Below, piece by piece: positions 8,558 to 17,232 of a DNA stretch of 30,447 bases (its first letter is position 1; each line of letters opens with the position of its first letter). The DNA is from CAVXFS01 sp049582805 (GTDB taxonomy: Bacteria > Pseudomonadota > Gammaproteobacteria > Burkholderiales > Gallionellaceae): the NCBI GenBank assembly GCA_049582805.1, contig JBAUUR010000013.1, positions 1 through 30,447 on the forward strand, written 5' to 3'. Below the pieces are notes generated by a model. The model saw only the letters and a list, made by a program, of their open reading frames with translations, ran no database searches and was not told where the DNA came from. Position numbers and translations under genes: made by a program.

Positions 8558-8680
8558 TATGCTATTACGCTGACGAATCAAAGCCTGATTTTACCCTATT
8601 CACCTGTATCAACCATTCCCTGTAAACTTCGCTACTCCACCCCGGGCTGACAGCGGGAGAGTGATTTCCAGGAATACGCC

Positions 8681-10069
8681 ATGACCACCAGAAAAGAACG
8701 CGACACATTTGGCGCGATAGATGTACCTGCCGACCGGCTATGGGGTGCGCAGACGCAACGCTCGCTGGCATTCTTCGATATCTCGAATGAACGCATGCCG
8801 GACGAAATCGTGATGGCGCTGGCTCTGGTCAAGCGTGCTTGCGCGCTGGTCAACCGCGATCTTGGGTTGCTGCAAGAGGCAAAGGCACAGGCCATAGTGC
8901 ATGCCGCAGATGAAGTGCTGGCAGGAAAACATGCGCAGGAATTTCCGCTGTCAGTCTGGCAAACCGGTTCGGGCACGCAAAGCAACATGAACATGAATGA
9001 GGTGCTGGCAAACCGCGCCTCCGAGCTGCTGGGCGGCAGGCGTGGCGAAGGCCGGCTGGTGCATGCCAACGATGAAGTCAATCTCGGCCAGTCTTCCAAT
9101 GACATCTTCCCCACCGCGATGCATGTGGCCGCCGTCTCGGCCGTATCGCAGCGGCTGCTGCCGGCATTGAGCCTGTTGCGCGCCACGCTGGCGATGAAAT
9201 CCGGAGCCTTCGCTTACATCGTCAAGATCGGTCGCACGCATTTGCAGGACGCGACGCCGCTGACGCTGGGCCAGGAATTCTCGGCCTATGTGGCACAACT
9301 GGACCTGGCGGAATCCTGCATAATTTCATCGCTCACGCCGCTGTATGAACTCGCCGTCGGCGGCACCGCCGTAGGCACCGGACTGAACACGCATGCCGAA
9401 TTCGGGAAACGCGTCGCCATTGAGTTGGAAATCAGCCTGGGCGCGCCATTCAGAAGCGCGTCCAACAAATTTGCTGCACTGGCGGCGCATGATGCGCTGG
9501 TCGCCGCGCATGGCGCGCTGAAGACGCTGGCCGCCGCCCTGATGAAAATCGCCAACGACATCCGCTGGCTGGCATCCGGCCCGCGCTCCGGACTGGGCGA
9601 GATCAACATCCCCGAGAACGAGCCAGGCAGTTCCATCATGCCTGGCAAGGTGAACCCGACGCAGTGCGAGGCCCTGGCCATGCTTTGCTGCCAGGTGTTC
9701 GGCAACGATGTGGCGATCAACATCGGCGGGGCTTCCGGCAACTTCGAGCTGAACGTGTATAAACCGCTTATCGCCCACAACTTCCTGCAGAGCGTGCGCC
9801 TGCTCGCCGATGGCATGCGCAGTTTCGACGAACATTGCGTGCATGGCATCGAGGCTAACCGGGAACGTATTGCGGAACTGATGGAACGTTCGTTGATGCT
9901 GGTGACTGCTTTGACGCCGCATATCGGCTACGACCGCGCCGCCGAGATCGCCAAACACGCGCATCACAATGGCGGCACGCTGAAGCAGGCGGCGCTGGAG
10001 CTGGGCTATGTTACGGAGAAGGAATTCGACGCCTGGGTGCGGCCAACAGAAATGACTCATCCAAAATAG
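8681..10069 (+). CDS. fumC: Class II fumarate hydratase
   Basis: FumC interconverts fumarate and malate in the TCA cycle and, unlike class I fumarases, has no iron-sulfur cluster. The 462 residues match the family. H187 in GRTHLQDATP is the active-site-region histidine, and S318 in the GSSIMPGKVNP signature loop is the catalytic serine. GSGTQSNMNMNEV and NDEVNLGQSSND are also intact. The ATG is preceded by CCAGGAA at good spacing. A hairpin-forming repeat follows the stop codon. Confidence 0.97.
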   Translation: MTTRKERDTFGAIDVPADRLWGAQTQRSLAFFDISNERMPDEIVMALALVKRACALVNRDLGLLQEAKAQAIVHAADEVLAGKHAQEFPLSVWQTGSGTQSNMNMNEVLANRASELLGGRRGEGRLVHANDEVNLGQSSNDIFPTAMHVAAVSAVSQRLLPALSLLRATLAMKSGAFAYIVKIGRTHLQDATPLTLGQEFSAYVAQLDLAESCIISSLTPLYELAVGGTAVGTGLNTHAEFGKRVAIELEISLGAPFRSASNKFAALAAHDALVAAHGALKTLAAALMKIANDIRWLASGPRSGLGEINIPENEPGSSIMPGKVNPTQCEALAMLCCQVFGNDVAINIGGASGNFELNVYKPLIAHNFLQSVRLLADGMRSFDEHCVHGIEANRERIAELMERSLMLVTALTPHIGYDRAAEIAKHAHHNGGTLKQAALELGYVTEKEFDAWVRPTEMTHPK

Positions 10070-10089
10070 CAAAGTCCCCGAGTCAGAAC

Positions 10090-10165
10090 GTAGGCTGGGG
10101 TGAGGGACGAACCCCGGCAACACGAAATCTCGAATGCTGGGGTTCACAAGCTCACCCCAGCCTAC
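10090..10165. repeat. Imperfect long palindrome after fumC (REP/BIME-like)
   Basis: The arms GTAGGCTGGGGTGAG (10090-10104) and its perfect complement (10151-10165) are 15 bp each. Inside them, GAACCCCGGCA and TGCTGGGGTTC pair with one mismatch, giving a two-tier cruciform of 76 bases. The related GTAGG-type hairpins are widely dispersed in betaproteobacterial intergenic regions. It may end or stabilise the fumC transcript, but no T-run follows directly. Confidence 0.65.
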
Positions 10166-10260
10166 CGCGCTGCACGGTACACTTTTATTTTTTTGGAGTG
10201 TTTCGCTTTTATTAGGTACAGAAGACTTTTCAGCATCAGAACCTTGGGGCCAGGTCTTGC

Positions 10261-10302
10261 ATTAACACATTGTTAATCCGCTTACCCCACTTCCTGTTAA
10301 CA
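10261..10302. repeat. Pair of small TTAACA/TGTTAA palindromes
   Basis: ATTAACA-cat-TGTTAAT (10261-10277) is a 7-bp hairpin, and a second palindrome TGTTAACA lies at 10295-10302. They follow a GGGGCCAGGTCTTGCATT stretch that, from memory, resembles sequence often found next to REP-associated or other transposases. No such gene is present here, so this may be a relic. The resemblance was not checked. Confidence 0.3.
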
Positions 10303-10328
10303 ATCAACGTGATCGGACCAGACTTTAT

Positions 10329-10676
10329 TTAGCACGGATTGCCAAGCACCAGCCAGCCATCTGTCAGACGCGCGCCGAAGCTGCAGGAATACTGGTTCTC
10401 CTTGTTCCTGAAGCAGATCAGGTTGCCCGCCAGGCGTGCGGACATGCCCTCGGTATTGCAGACATTCTTCTGCTCCATCTTGCTGTCCAGTTGCTGATAA
10501 ATCTGCTCTGCGTTTTTTCCGCGCAGGGTTATGTATGCGACCGGATCGCCATCCGGCAAGGGATCGGTCAATGGCTCCTTGGCAATTACCATATCTCCAT
10601 CCAGCACGGTATATTCACGCGCGGATGCGGTGCCGCCAGTCATCAACGCGAAAAACAAAATCCAATATGGCTTCAT
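10329..10676 (-). CDS. Small secreted protein of unknown function
   Basis: The 115-residue product has a clear signal peptide (MKPYWILFFALMTGGTASA, cleavage expected near residue 19-20). The short mature part has four cysteines (C73, C88, C98, C115), the last being the C-terminal residue, which suggests two disulfides in the periplasm. I do not recognise a domain. The start is supported by GAGGA at good spacing. It stands alone between fumC and rluC, pointing away from fumC. Confidence 0.75.
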   Translation of the reverse strand: MKPYWILFFALMTGGTASAREYTVLDGDMVIAKEPLTDPLPDGDPVAYITLRGKNAEQIYQQLDSKMEQKNVCNTEGMSARLAGNLICFRNKENQYSCSFGARLTDGWLVLGNPC

Positions 10677-10765
10677 CTGATCCTCATCTGAGATTGTTTC
10701 TTGGTATCAATCATGCCTGATCCATGCAGATCGGTGAATTCTAGCCTAAATTCTTCCATGCGCAA

Positions 10766-11731
10766 TCACCCCACCCGACCCGTCTGTTTCAAGGCAGCTT
10801 CATCCAGTTTCTGCAGGAAACCCTGCAATTCCTTCGGCAGTGGTGCCAGGATAAGCAGCGGCTCACCGCTCAACGGATGGTTGAAGCCCATTGCATGGGC
10901 GTGCAAAAACATGCGCTTCAATCCCCGCTTCATCAATTCCCTGTTGCGCGCAAAGTCGCCGTATTTATCATCGCCCGCGACAGGGAAACCGAGAGTGGCA
11001 AGATGCACGCGGATCTGGTGGGTGCGGCCGGTTTTGAGTTGCGCCTCCAGCAATGAATAGTCCGCCCAGGCGCGTTGCAGGGCGAACACTGTGTGGGATG
11101 GCTGCCCGTCCTCGCGCACCATCACGCGTCGTTCACCTCCCGCCGTGGTAAATTTGTGCAGCGGCAGCTTGACGTGCTGTTTGGCGTTCTGCCACTGTCC
11201 GAGTACCAGGGTCAAATAGCGCTTGTCGGTTTGACCTTCGCGCATCTGCTCGTGCAGCGCAACCAGCGCGGAACGCTTTTTCGCCAGCAGCAGGATGCCG
11301 GAGGTCTCGCGGTCGAGGCGGTGCACCAGTTCCAGGAATTTTGCCTGCGGGCGCGCCCGGCGCAGTTGCTCGATGACGCCGAAGCTGACGCCGCTGCCGC
11401 CATGCACCGCCACGCCGGCTGGCTTGTCTATCGCCAGCAGCGCATCGTCCTCGAACAGAATCGGAAATTCCGCCGCCGGTATGTACTGGGTCGCCATATC
11501 CCGCTCGGCCACCCGCACCGGCGGAATGCGCACCAGGTCGCCCGGCTGCAGGCGGCAGGTCTGATCGACGCGCCTCTTGTTTACCCGCACTTCCCCGCTG
11601 CGCAGGATACGGTAGATATGGCTCTTGGGCACCCCCTTGAGATGCCGCGAAAGAAAGTTGTCTATGCGCTGGCCGCCGCCCTCGTCGCCGATTTCAACAA
11701 TCGTTACAGATTCTTTGCTTAAATCTTTCAT
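10766..11731 (-). CDS. rluC: 23S rRNA pseudouridine synthase, RluC type
   Basis: RluC converts three uridines of 23S rRNA (955, 2504 and 2580 in E. coli numbering) to pseudouridine. An S4 RNA-binding domain (residues about 20-85, RIDNFLSRHLKGVPKSHIYR) precedes the RluA-family catalytic domain. The catalytic aspartate is in HRLDRETSGILLL, and KRYLTLV and GRTHQIRVH are also present. The 321 residues match E. coli RluC, and the gene is divergent from rne exactly as in E. coli, which favours RluC over RluD. No strong ribosome binding site is visible. Confidence 0.93.
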   Translation of the reverse strand: MKDLSKESVTIVEIGDEGGGQRIDNFLSRHLKGVPKSHIYRILRSGEVRVNKRRVDQTCRLQPGDLVRIPPVRVAERDMATQYIPAAEFPILFEDDALLAIDKPAGVAVHGGSGVSFGVIEQLRRARPQAKFLELVHRLDRETSGILLLAKKRSALVALHEQMREGQTDKRYLTLVLGQWQNAKQHVKLPLHKFTTAGGERRVMVREDGQPSHTVFALQRAWADYSLLEAQLKTGRTHQIRVHLATLGFPVAGDDKYGDFARNRELMKRGLKRMFLHAHAMGFNHPLSGEPLLILAPLPKELQGFLQKLDEAALKQTGRVG

Positions 11732-12089
11732 TTTGAATATACTTCATACTCGCGTGATCGCCTTCGTTGCAACGGGAAATCCGTTTCCCGTCAGACCGGG
11801 GCAGGCAATCAAGCCGCCTTCGAAGCAGCGTCCGCCCGGTTAAGTCACTCACCGGAATCGAGCAGTGATAGTAATTGATTTGCGCGCTCCATACACTGTG
11901 GAATTTTTTCGTGCTGCCCCATCATGTCTGTTTGGCGGCACGTGGATACTAGACAAACTAACAACGAGAACAACAATTGGACGGATGTCGGCTTTATAAC
12001 CTGATCACTGTTTACAGGCCCTGATTCTCGCGCGCAGCTTATTGCGCGTAGCTTTGTCCGCCCGTGCCGGAGCGCGGGAGACAACATAA
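11732..12089 (+). promoter_or_regulatory. Divergent rluC-rne spacer, likely long rne 5' leader
   Basis: The 358 bases hold no gene I can support. There is a perfect 8-bp hairpin with a 4-base loop (ACGGGAAA-tccg-TTTCCCGT, 11772-11791) and a GC-rich stem near CGCGCAGC/GCGCG close to the gene. GGGAG just before the ATG is the ribosome binding site. In E. coli the rne transcript has a leader of similar length through which RNase E controls its own level. The same may apply here, but this rests on position and length, not on sequence similarity. Confidence 0.45.
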
Positions 12090-14687
12090 ATGAAACGCAT
12101 GCTATTCAATGCGACCCAACCGGAAGAACTCCGGGTCGCCATTGTCGACGGTCAAAAGCTCATCGACCTCGACATTGAATCCGCCGGTAAAGAGCAGCGC
12201 AAGAGCAACATCTACAAAGCCTCCATCACCCGCATCGAGCCCAGCCTTGAGGCCGCTTTCGTTGAATACGGCGGCAGCAGGCACGGTTTTCTGCCGTTCA
12301 AGGAAGTCGCCCCGCAATTCTACCAGCCGGGCAGTGGTCAACGACCGTCCATCAAGGAAGCGCTGAAGGAAGGCCAGGAACTGCTGGTGCAGGTGGAAAA
12401 GGATGAACGCGGCAACAAGGGTGCGGCACTGACCACCTACATCAGCCTGGCTGGCCGTTATATCGTGTTGATGCCGAACAATCCAAGCGGTGGCGGCGTG
12501 TCGCGCCGCATCGAGGGGGAAGACCGCAACGAACTGCGCGATGTGCTGGCACAACTGGAAGTGCCGCCGGGCATGAGCATCATTGCCCGCACAGCAGGTA
12601 TCGGCCGCTCTCTGGAAGAACTGCAGTGGGACCTCAACTACCTCAAGCAATTGTGGGATGCCATCGAGGGTGCGGCCAAGACGGAAAAGGCGCCATCGCT
12701 GATCTACCTGGAAAGCAGCCTGGTGGTACGCGCCATCCGCGATTACTTCCATCCCGAGATCGGCGAGATACTGGTGGACACCGATGACATCTACCAGCAG
12801 GCGCAGGCCTTTATGGGCACGGTGATGCCTGCCAATGTGAACCGCATCAAGCGCTACCACGACGACGTACCGCTATTTTCGCGATTCCAGATCGAGCACC
12901 AGATCGAGTCCGCCCATGCCCGCGCAGTTCACCTGCCATCCGGCGGCGCCATCGTTATCGACCACACCGAAGCGCTCACTGCGATAGACATCAACTCGGC
13001 GCGTTCCACGCGTGGCGGAGATATCGAAACCACCGCGCTCAATACCAACCTGGAAGCAGCCGAGGAAATCGCGCGGCAAATGCGCTTGCGCGACCTGGGC
13101 GGTTTGATCGTGATCGACTTCATCGACATGGAGAACAGCCGCAACCAGCGTGAAGTGGAAAATCGCCTGCGCGAAGCCTTGCGTTATGACCGCGCACGGG
13201 TTCAAACTTCCAAAATATCCCGATTTGGCCTGCTGGAATTGTCACGCCAGCGCCTGGCCCCGAGTCTGGAGGAAGGAAGCTTCACCCCTTGTCCGCGCTG
13301 CAATGGCATTGGGCACATTCGCGGCACCGAGTCCTCCGCGCTGCACATCCTGCGCATCATCCAGGAAGAGGCCATGAAGGAGCACAGCGCAGCAATCCAC
13401 GTTCAGGTTCCGGTAGATGTCGCCACTTTCCTGCTTAACGAAAAGCGTTCTGACATCCATCGCATCGAATCACGCCTGAAGGTGAATATTACGCTGATTC
13501 CCAACCCCCACCTGGAAACGCCCCATTACAGCGTGGCCCGCCTGCGACAGGATGAACTGACTGGCGATAACCTGCAGGTAAGTTACAAATTGGTGGAAAA
13601 ACCCGATGAAAATATGGTTATCCCTCCCTCCCTGCAAGAAGTGAAGGCGCAACGCCCGCAAGCTGCGGTTCAAGGCATCATTCCCGCCCAGCCTGCCCCT
13701 AACCGCGCTGAGGCTCCCGTTATTACCAGGCAGCCTTCCTTCTTCAGTCGTTTGTTCGGCTGGTTCAAATCACCCGATGAAAAAGAGCCTGTCGAAAAAC
13801 CCGCCATCGCAAGACCACGCAGTGACACGCCCCGTGAACGCGACACGAGCCGCCGCCGCGAACGGCCGGAAGGCGGTAACAAGCCACGCCGCGAGCGTGA
13901 TGAAGCTGCACGCGGTGATCGTCCGGAAAAAATCGAGAAGCCGCGCAGCGATGCCTCAGGCAAACCCCAGGGAAAGCGTGCGGAGCGTCCGCCACAGGCG
14001 GAGCGCCCTCCCCGTCCATCGCGCAGCGAGGCCATGCCTGTCCATACCGAGGAATCAGCGGTCATTGCAGAAGCAACTCCGGAGCAACCGGTGGAGAATG
14101 ATAATCGGGAAGGCCGCAAACGCGGCCGCCGCGGCGGACGCCGTGAACGTGAGCGCCGCGAGCAACAGCAACCTCAAGGCGCAGGGGCACAGACCGTTGC
14201 GGAGACTGCCGAGTCCGGTTCTACCGATAGTGCAACAAACACAGGGCAAATTGCACCTCTGTTTGAAAGCGCTGTAACCAGCCATCAAATTGTGGAACAG
14301 ATTCCGGAACGACAGCAAGCCGTGACGGAAATCGCTGCGCGGATTTCATCTGTCGCGGCACAGGGCTTCATTGAAGAGACGCCGGCCGTCACCGAGAGAC
14401 CAGCATCCCTCTCGCAGATGGTCGAACAGCAATACGCAGAAGTGCAGCCCGTGCTGACGCCGCAGTCTGCAAAGATTGAAGCTTCACCTGCCCCGACCGA
14501 TGAGCCCATCATCCACAGCATGCTGGAACAAATCGAAACCGATCCGAACAAGCACGCTTTAAAAGAATTGGTGCCTGAAGAAGCCGCTCCGCCAGCGCCA
14601 CGCCGTCGTTCCCATCCGCGTGAAGTGTACAGCGTCGGAAATAGCGAACCTCTGGTGCAGATTGAAACGCATCGTTCTTCCAGCTAG
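12090..14687 (+). CDS. rne: Ribonuclease E
   Basis: RNase E is the main endonuclease of mRNA decay and rRNA/tRNA processing, and the scaffold of the degradosome. The catalytic half (about residues 1-510) has the S1 domain, the DNase-like core with metal-binding aspartates in TAIDINSARSTRG and VIDFIDM, and the Zn-link cysteines C401 and C404 in CPRC. The C-terminal half is disordered. It holds a short amphipathic segment (FFSRLFGWFK) suited to membrane attachment, followed by an Arg-rich stretch and several RERD-like runs suited to RNA binding, then a Glu/Pro/Ala-rich tail. At 865 residues it is shorter than the E. coli enzyme, as usual in betaproteobacteria. The ATG is supported by GGGAG and the family N-terminus MKRMLFNAT. 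Confidence 0.96.
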   Translation: MKRMLFNATQPEELRVAIVDGQKLIDLDIESAGKEQRKSNIYKASITRIEPSLEAAFVEYGGSRHGFLPFKEVAPQFYQPGSGQRPSIKEALKEGQELLVQVEKDERGNKGAALTTYISLAGRYIVLMPNNPSGGGVSRRIEGEDRNELRDVLAQLEVPPGMSIIARTAGIGRSLEELQWDLNYLKQLWDAIEGAAKTEKAPSLIYLESSLVVRAIRDYFHPEIGEILVDTDDIYQQAQAFMGTVMPANVNRIKRYHDDVPLFSRFQIEHQIESAHARAVHLPSGGAIVIDHTEALTAIDINSARSTRGGDIETTALNTNLEAAEEIARQMRLRDLGGLIVIDFIDMENSRNQREVENRLREALRYDRARVQTSKISRFGLLELSRQRLAPSLEEGSFTPCPRCNGIGHIRGTESSALHILRIIQEEAMKEHSAAIHVQVPVDVATFLLNEKRSDIHRIESRLKVNITLIPNPHLETPHYSVARLRQDELTGDNLQVSYKLVEKPDENMVIPPSLQEVKAQRPQAAVQGIIPAQPAPNRAEAPVITRQPSFFSRLFGWFKSPDEKEPVEKPAIARPRSDTPRERDTSRRRERPEGGNKPRRERDEAARGDRPEKIEKPRSDASGKPQGKRAERPPQAERPPRPSRSEAMPVHTEESAVIAEATPEQPVENDNREGRKRGRRGGRRERERREQQQPQGAGAQTVAETAESGSTDSATNTGQIAPLFESAVTSHQIVEQIPERQQAVTEIAARISSVAAQGFIEETPAVTERPASLSQMVEQQYAEVQPVLTPQSAKIEASPAPTDEPIIHSMLEQIETDPNKHALKELVPEEAAPPAPRRRSHPREVYSVGNSEPLVQIETHRSSS

Positions 14688-14700
14688 CAGTACTTTGACA

Positions 14701-14734
14701 AAAAAACCGCATGGCGAAAATCATGCGGTTTTTT
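14701..14734. terminator. Bidirectional intrinsic terminator
   Basis: A 13-bp perfect stem (AAAAAACCGCATG with its complement) encloses an 8-base loop and ends in T6 on both strands. It lies between the convergent rne and phosphatase genes and can serve both. Confidence 0.9.
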
Positions 14735-14821
14735 AGACCATAAAAGTTTCCAGCCTATTCATGATCGGGCTGTCCGTCGCTGCAGACCCCACACCCATCA
14801 AACGATTGGCCAGATGACTTT

Positions 14822-15313
14822 TTAGGAAAAATGCTCGCGCCTGATATGCGTCAGCAACTCTCCCGCAGCATCTTCCACCAGATCCAGAACATGCTCAAAC
14901 CCGGACGCGCCTCCGTAATAAGGATCAGGTACTTCGCGTTCGCCACAGTGTTTGGAGAATTCGAGAAGCAAACCCAAGTGGCCTGTCGCATCACGCGGAC
15001 GCAGTCTGCGCAATATGGCAAGGTTGGCATTGTCCATTGCCAGCACATAGTGGAAACGGACGAAATCCTCACGCTGTACGTGGCGCCCACGCAACTCGCT
15101 CATGTCATAGCCGCGCTGCATTGCCGCGCGTTGCGCGCGCGCATCCGGCGGATCGCCGACGTGATAGTCATGCGTGCCTGCCGAATCTATCAGGATGCGC
15201 TGCTCCATGCCGGCCTTTTCAACCAGGGCGCGAAACACCGATTCTGCCGTGGGAGATCGGCATATGTTGCCCATGCAGACGAAAAGAACCTGAATATTTT
15301 TTGCGTTGTCCAT
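14822..15313 (-). CDS. Low-molecular-weight protein tyrosine phosphatase
   Basis: The enzyme removes phosphate from tyrosine residues through a cysteine nucleophile. The P-loop is CMGNICRS near the N-terminus (C-x5-R-S), and the general acid aspartate is in VPDPYYGG near residue 130. The 163-residue length from MDNAKNIQVLFVC is typical. A GTG further upstream (15349) would add 12 residues without family support, and neither start has a good ribosome binding site. No polysaccharide export or tyrosine kinase genes are nearby, so the partner cannot be read from context. Confidence 0.9.
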   Translation of the reverse strand: MDNAKNIQVLFVCMGNICRSPTAESVFRALVEKAGMEQRILIDSAGTHDYHVGDPPDARAQRAAMQRGYDMSELRGRHVQREDFVRFHYVLAMDNANLAILRRLRPRDATGHLGLLLEFSKHCGEREVPDPYYGGASGFEHVLDLVEDAAGELLTHIRREHFS

Positions 15314-15492
15314 AATCCATTTGGGAAATTTTTTCGATTTACCTTGCACGAACCATGATAACCATTTTTATCTCTTCGCTTATATAGATATTGCAGTCAT
15401 GATTGCCAGTCACGCTGCCTTGGGCGGACTTGATGTCAAGATCGCCTTCCCGCCTCAAGCATGACTCTCTTTAAGATAAGCATCCGGCAACT

Positions 15493-15523
15493 TTGGAATA
15501 TCAGCGGCGATTTACGTTAAAAT
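15493..15523 (+). promoter_or_regulatory. Candidate promoter of tRNA-Arg
   Basis: TTGGAA (15493-15498) and TAAAAT (15518-15523) lie before the tRNA, though the 19-base spacer is long. The GC-rich bases between the -10 box and the tRNA (GCGCGCC) fit a stringently controlled discriminator. Confidence 0.4.
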
Positions 15524-15532
15524 GCGCGCCTC

Positions 15533-15608
15533 GCCCCGGTAGCTCAGTGGATAGAGCGACCCCCTCCTAAGGGGTAGGCCACACGTTCGATTCGTGTTCG
15601 GGGCACCA
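15533..15608 (+). tRNA. tRNA-Arg (anticodon CCT)
   Basis: The 76 bases fold as a cloverleaf. The acceptor stem is GCCCCGG paired with TCGGGGC, the D arm is in TAGCTCAGTGGATAGAGC, the anticodon arm is ACCCC-CTCCTAA-GGGGT with anticodon CCT, and the T arm has TTCGATT. The discriminator is A, and CCA is encoded. It reads AGG codons. This tRNA is a common integration site, but no integrase or duplicated 3' end was found in the window. Confidence 0.95.
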
Positions 15609-15947
15609 ATAATAATGCGGCTTGTATCGATGCAGGTTTTTTTACGTCTTGCCGGCTTGCCGGCTTGTTAAAATGTAACCATTATGTAACCGCATTTGCT
15701 CAATACGGCACCACTCGCCAAGCCCATCGAATGAAAATTGGCCGGGGCTATCCATTGCCTTTCCCTTGGCATAATTCGCGGCTAGTCATCAAAATTATGA
15801 CCTTGGTGGGAACGCTCCTTTACTGACGTGGCCTAACCTTGGTGTGGATTGAATGCCAATTGCAGCGCGTATTGTGTTTGGCAAAGGTGGGGACGAGGCT
15901 TTATCCCTAAACATCCTTGAAAAGCAAATTTAAGTGGGAGTCCTATC
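15609..15947. other. Intergenic region between tRNA-Arg and the OmpA-like gene
   Basis: No gene is supported here. It holds a short direct repeat of CTTGCCGG (two and a half units, 15648-15668) and a doubled ATGTAACC (about 15673-15690). Near the end, GTGGGAG provides the ribosome binding site for the next gene. The T-run after 15636 may help end the tRNA transcript. Confidence 0.5.
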
Positions 15948-16820
15948 ATGAAAAAATTACTACTTATTCCAATTCTTGCGATTTTATCAATCACTCCGGC
16001 TTACGCTGCGGGCGTTGCTGGTCATAGCGGTGGCGCGGGTCATGGCGGTGGATATGGATACCGTGGTGGATATGGATACCGTGGTGGATACGGTGGCTGG
16101 GGATATGGTGGCTGGGGATATGGTTGGGGATGGGGCGGTGCGCTACTAGGTGCCGCTATCGCTTATGACCTGGCATATCCGTACTACGATTCACCTTACT
16201 ACGCACCTTACCCATACTACGCACCGCCGGTTTATGCCCAACCGCAACCAGTCTATGCACCTCCGGCTCCATCCTATGCGCCACCCCCTGCCCCACAAGC
16301 GGCACACCAATATTGGTATTTCTGTGCAGGCTCCAAAGGATATTACCCATATGTGACTTCGTGCCAAGGTGGATGGCAGGCCGTGCCGGCTACTCCCCCC
16401 GATGTTTCACAGAGTGTTCCGCCAAGTGCACGAGTCCCGGCTCCTGCGCCAAAGACAATCTTTACAGACAGGCCTATCACCATCGAAGGCGCGAACTTTG
16501 CAAGAAGTTCCGCCAAGTTGGAGCCGACTGCATACAAGCAATTAGATGCAGTTGTGGAATTTGCAGCTAAATACAAAGATGCCAATTTGACAGTTGTAGG
16601 TTATACCGACAGCCGCGGGAATGAAAAGGTAAATCAAATTCTTTCTGCTAAACGTGCTGAATCAGTAAAGGCATATCTGGTTAAAAAGGGTGTTGATGCA
16701 AATCGCATTACTACCACTGGGAAAGGCTCTGCTAATCCGGTTGGCGATAACCAGACTGCAGCAGGACGTGCACAAAACCGCCGTGTAGAAATCAATTCAG
16801 TGGAACGCATAACGCAGTGA
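15948..16820 (+). CDS. OmpA-domain outer-membrane protein with Gly/Tyr/Pro-rich N-terminus
   Basis: A signal peptide (MKKLLLIPILAILSITPAYA, cleaved near 20) is followed by a Gly/Tyr/Trp-rich run (25-66) made of repeated GGYGYR and GGWGYG units. A Pro/Tyr-rich stretch (78-118) comes next, then a conserved two-cysteine segment (C126, C139) of the WYFCAGSKGYYPYV type ending in GWQAVP. The C-terminal OmpA-like peptidoglycan-binding domain spans about 172-287, with TDSRG, LSAKRAESV and AGRAQNRRVEI. It probably anchors the outer membrane or a surface structure to the peptidoglycan. The Gly-rich DNA contains 18-bp tandem units. GGGAG supports the start, and a strong terminator follows, so it is likely transcribed alone. 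Confidence 0.88.
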   Translation: MKKLLLIPILAILSITPAYAAGVAGHSGGAGHGGGYGYRGGYGYRGGYGGWGYGGWGYGWGWGGALLGAAIAYDLAYPYYDSPYYAPYPYYAPPVYAQPQPVYAPPAPSYAPPPAPQAAHQYWYFCAGSKGYYPYVTSCQGGWQAVPATPPDVSQSVPPSARVPAPAPKTIFTDRPITIEGANFARSSAKLEPTAYKQLDAVVEFAAKYKDANLTVVGYTDSRGNEKVNQILSAKRAESVKAYLVKKGVDANRITTTGKGSANPVGDNQTAAGRAQNRRVEINSVERITQ

Positions 16821-16843
16821 TTCAGTTTTACGTCATTTAAGAG

Positions 16844-16876
16844 AAAGGAGGGCTGAAATCAGCTCTCCTTTTTATT
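16844..16876 (+). terminator. Intrinsic terminator after the OmpA-like gene
   Basis: The 12-bp stem AAAGGAGGGCTG / CAGCTCTCCTTT (one G-T pair), with a 4-base loop, is followed by a T-rich tail. Confidence 0.85.
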
Positions 16877-16991
16877 ATCAAAACTAATTTATAACAGGGG
16901 TTAAGTGAACTGCTGCCAATTTAGTACTACACTTAAAAAAATTTCTGCATCATATGTCCGTGAATGCTTGGTATGAAGAATAATCCACCGG

Positions 16992-17222
16992 TCAATCCAC
17001 CCGCCTCCTAAACCGATATTTCTGGTGACTTGGTACGTAGCGCTTCCATGCCTCTATCCAGTTTGATGCCATCGCATGCTATGCTTCTTCCAGTGGTATC
17101 TCCTCAGCGCAAACCATACGGTACAGAACAAATTCCATCCGGTCCTTTTTATCTGCATTCCACTCGCTGATTCTTGGTTCTGGCCAAAGGTTGCGCGGGT
17201 CATACGGTGCGCCTCCGATTGA
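16992..17222 (-). pseudogene. Fragment of an NLWPEP-motif (HNH-like) secreted-protein family
   Basis: One minus-strand frame reads SIGGAPYDPRNLWPEPR, then ISEWNADKKDRMEFVLYRMV, then CAEEIPLEEA, a TAG stop, HAMASNWIEAWKRYVPS and a final TGA. This looks like the C-terminal half of a common proteobacterial protein in which a PL-x-x-GG-x-P-x-DPRNLWPEP region precedes an alternating E/K helix and a DW-I-AY-x-YV end. The pattern recalls the HNH-type GG...NLWP arrangement. The internal stop falls where the family usually has Gln, and no N-terminal part or start codon is present. It is therefore a decayed relic. The family identity is from memory of the motif. Confidence 0.6.
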
Positions 17223-17232
17223 AAGGGCAATC

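Noticed and set aside
8558..8680. Promoter for fumC in the divergent spacer
   Set aside because: A TAAACT box with a poor TTCACC partner was seen, but hexamers and spacing are too weak to list.
11845..12087. 80-codon minus-strand frame in the rne leader
   Set aside because: No ribosome binding site or domain, and it lies wholly in the probable rne leader.
15533..15608. tRNA-Arg as an attachment site for an integrated island
   Set aside because: No integrase gene and no second copy of the tRNA 3' end were found in the window, so integration here is only a possibility.
15648..15690. Short repeats CTTGCCGG and ATGTAACC as a CRISPR or att element
   Set aside because: There are too few units, they lack spacers, and no associated genes are present.
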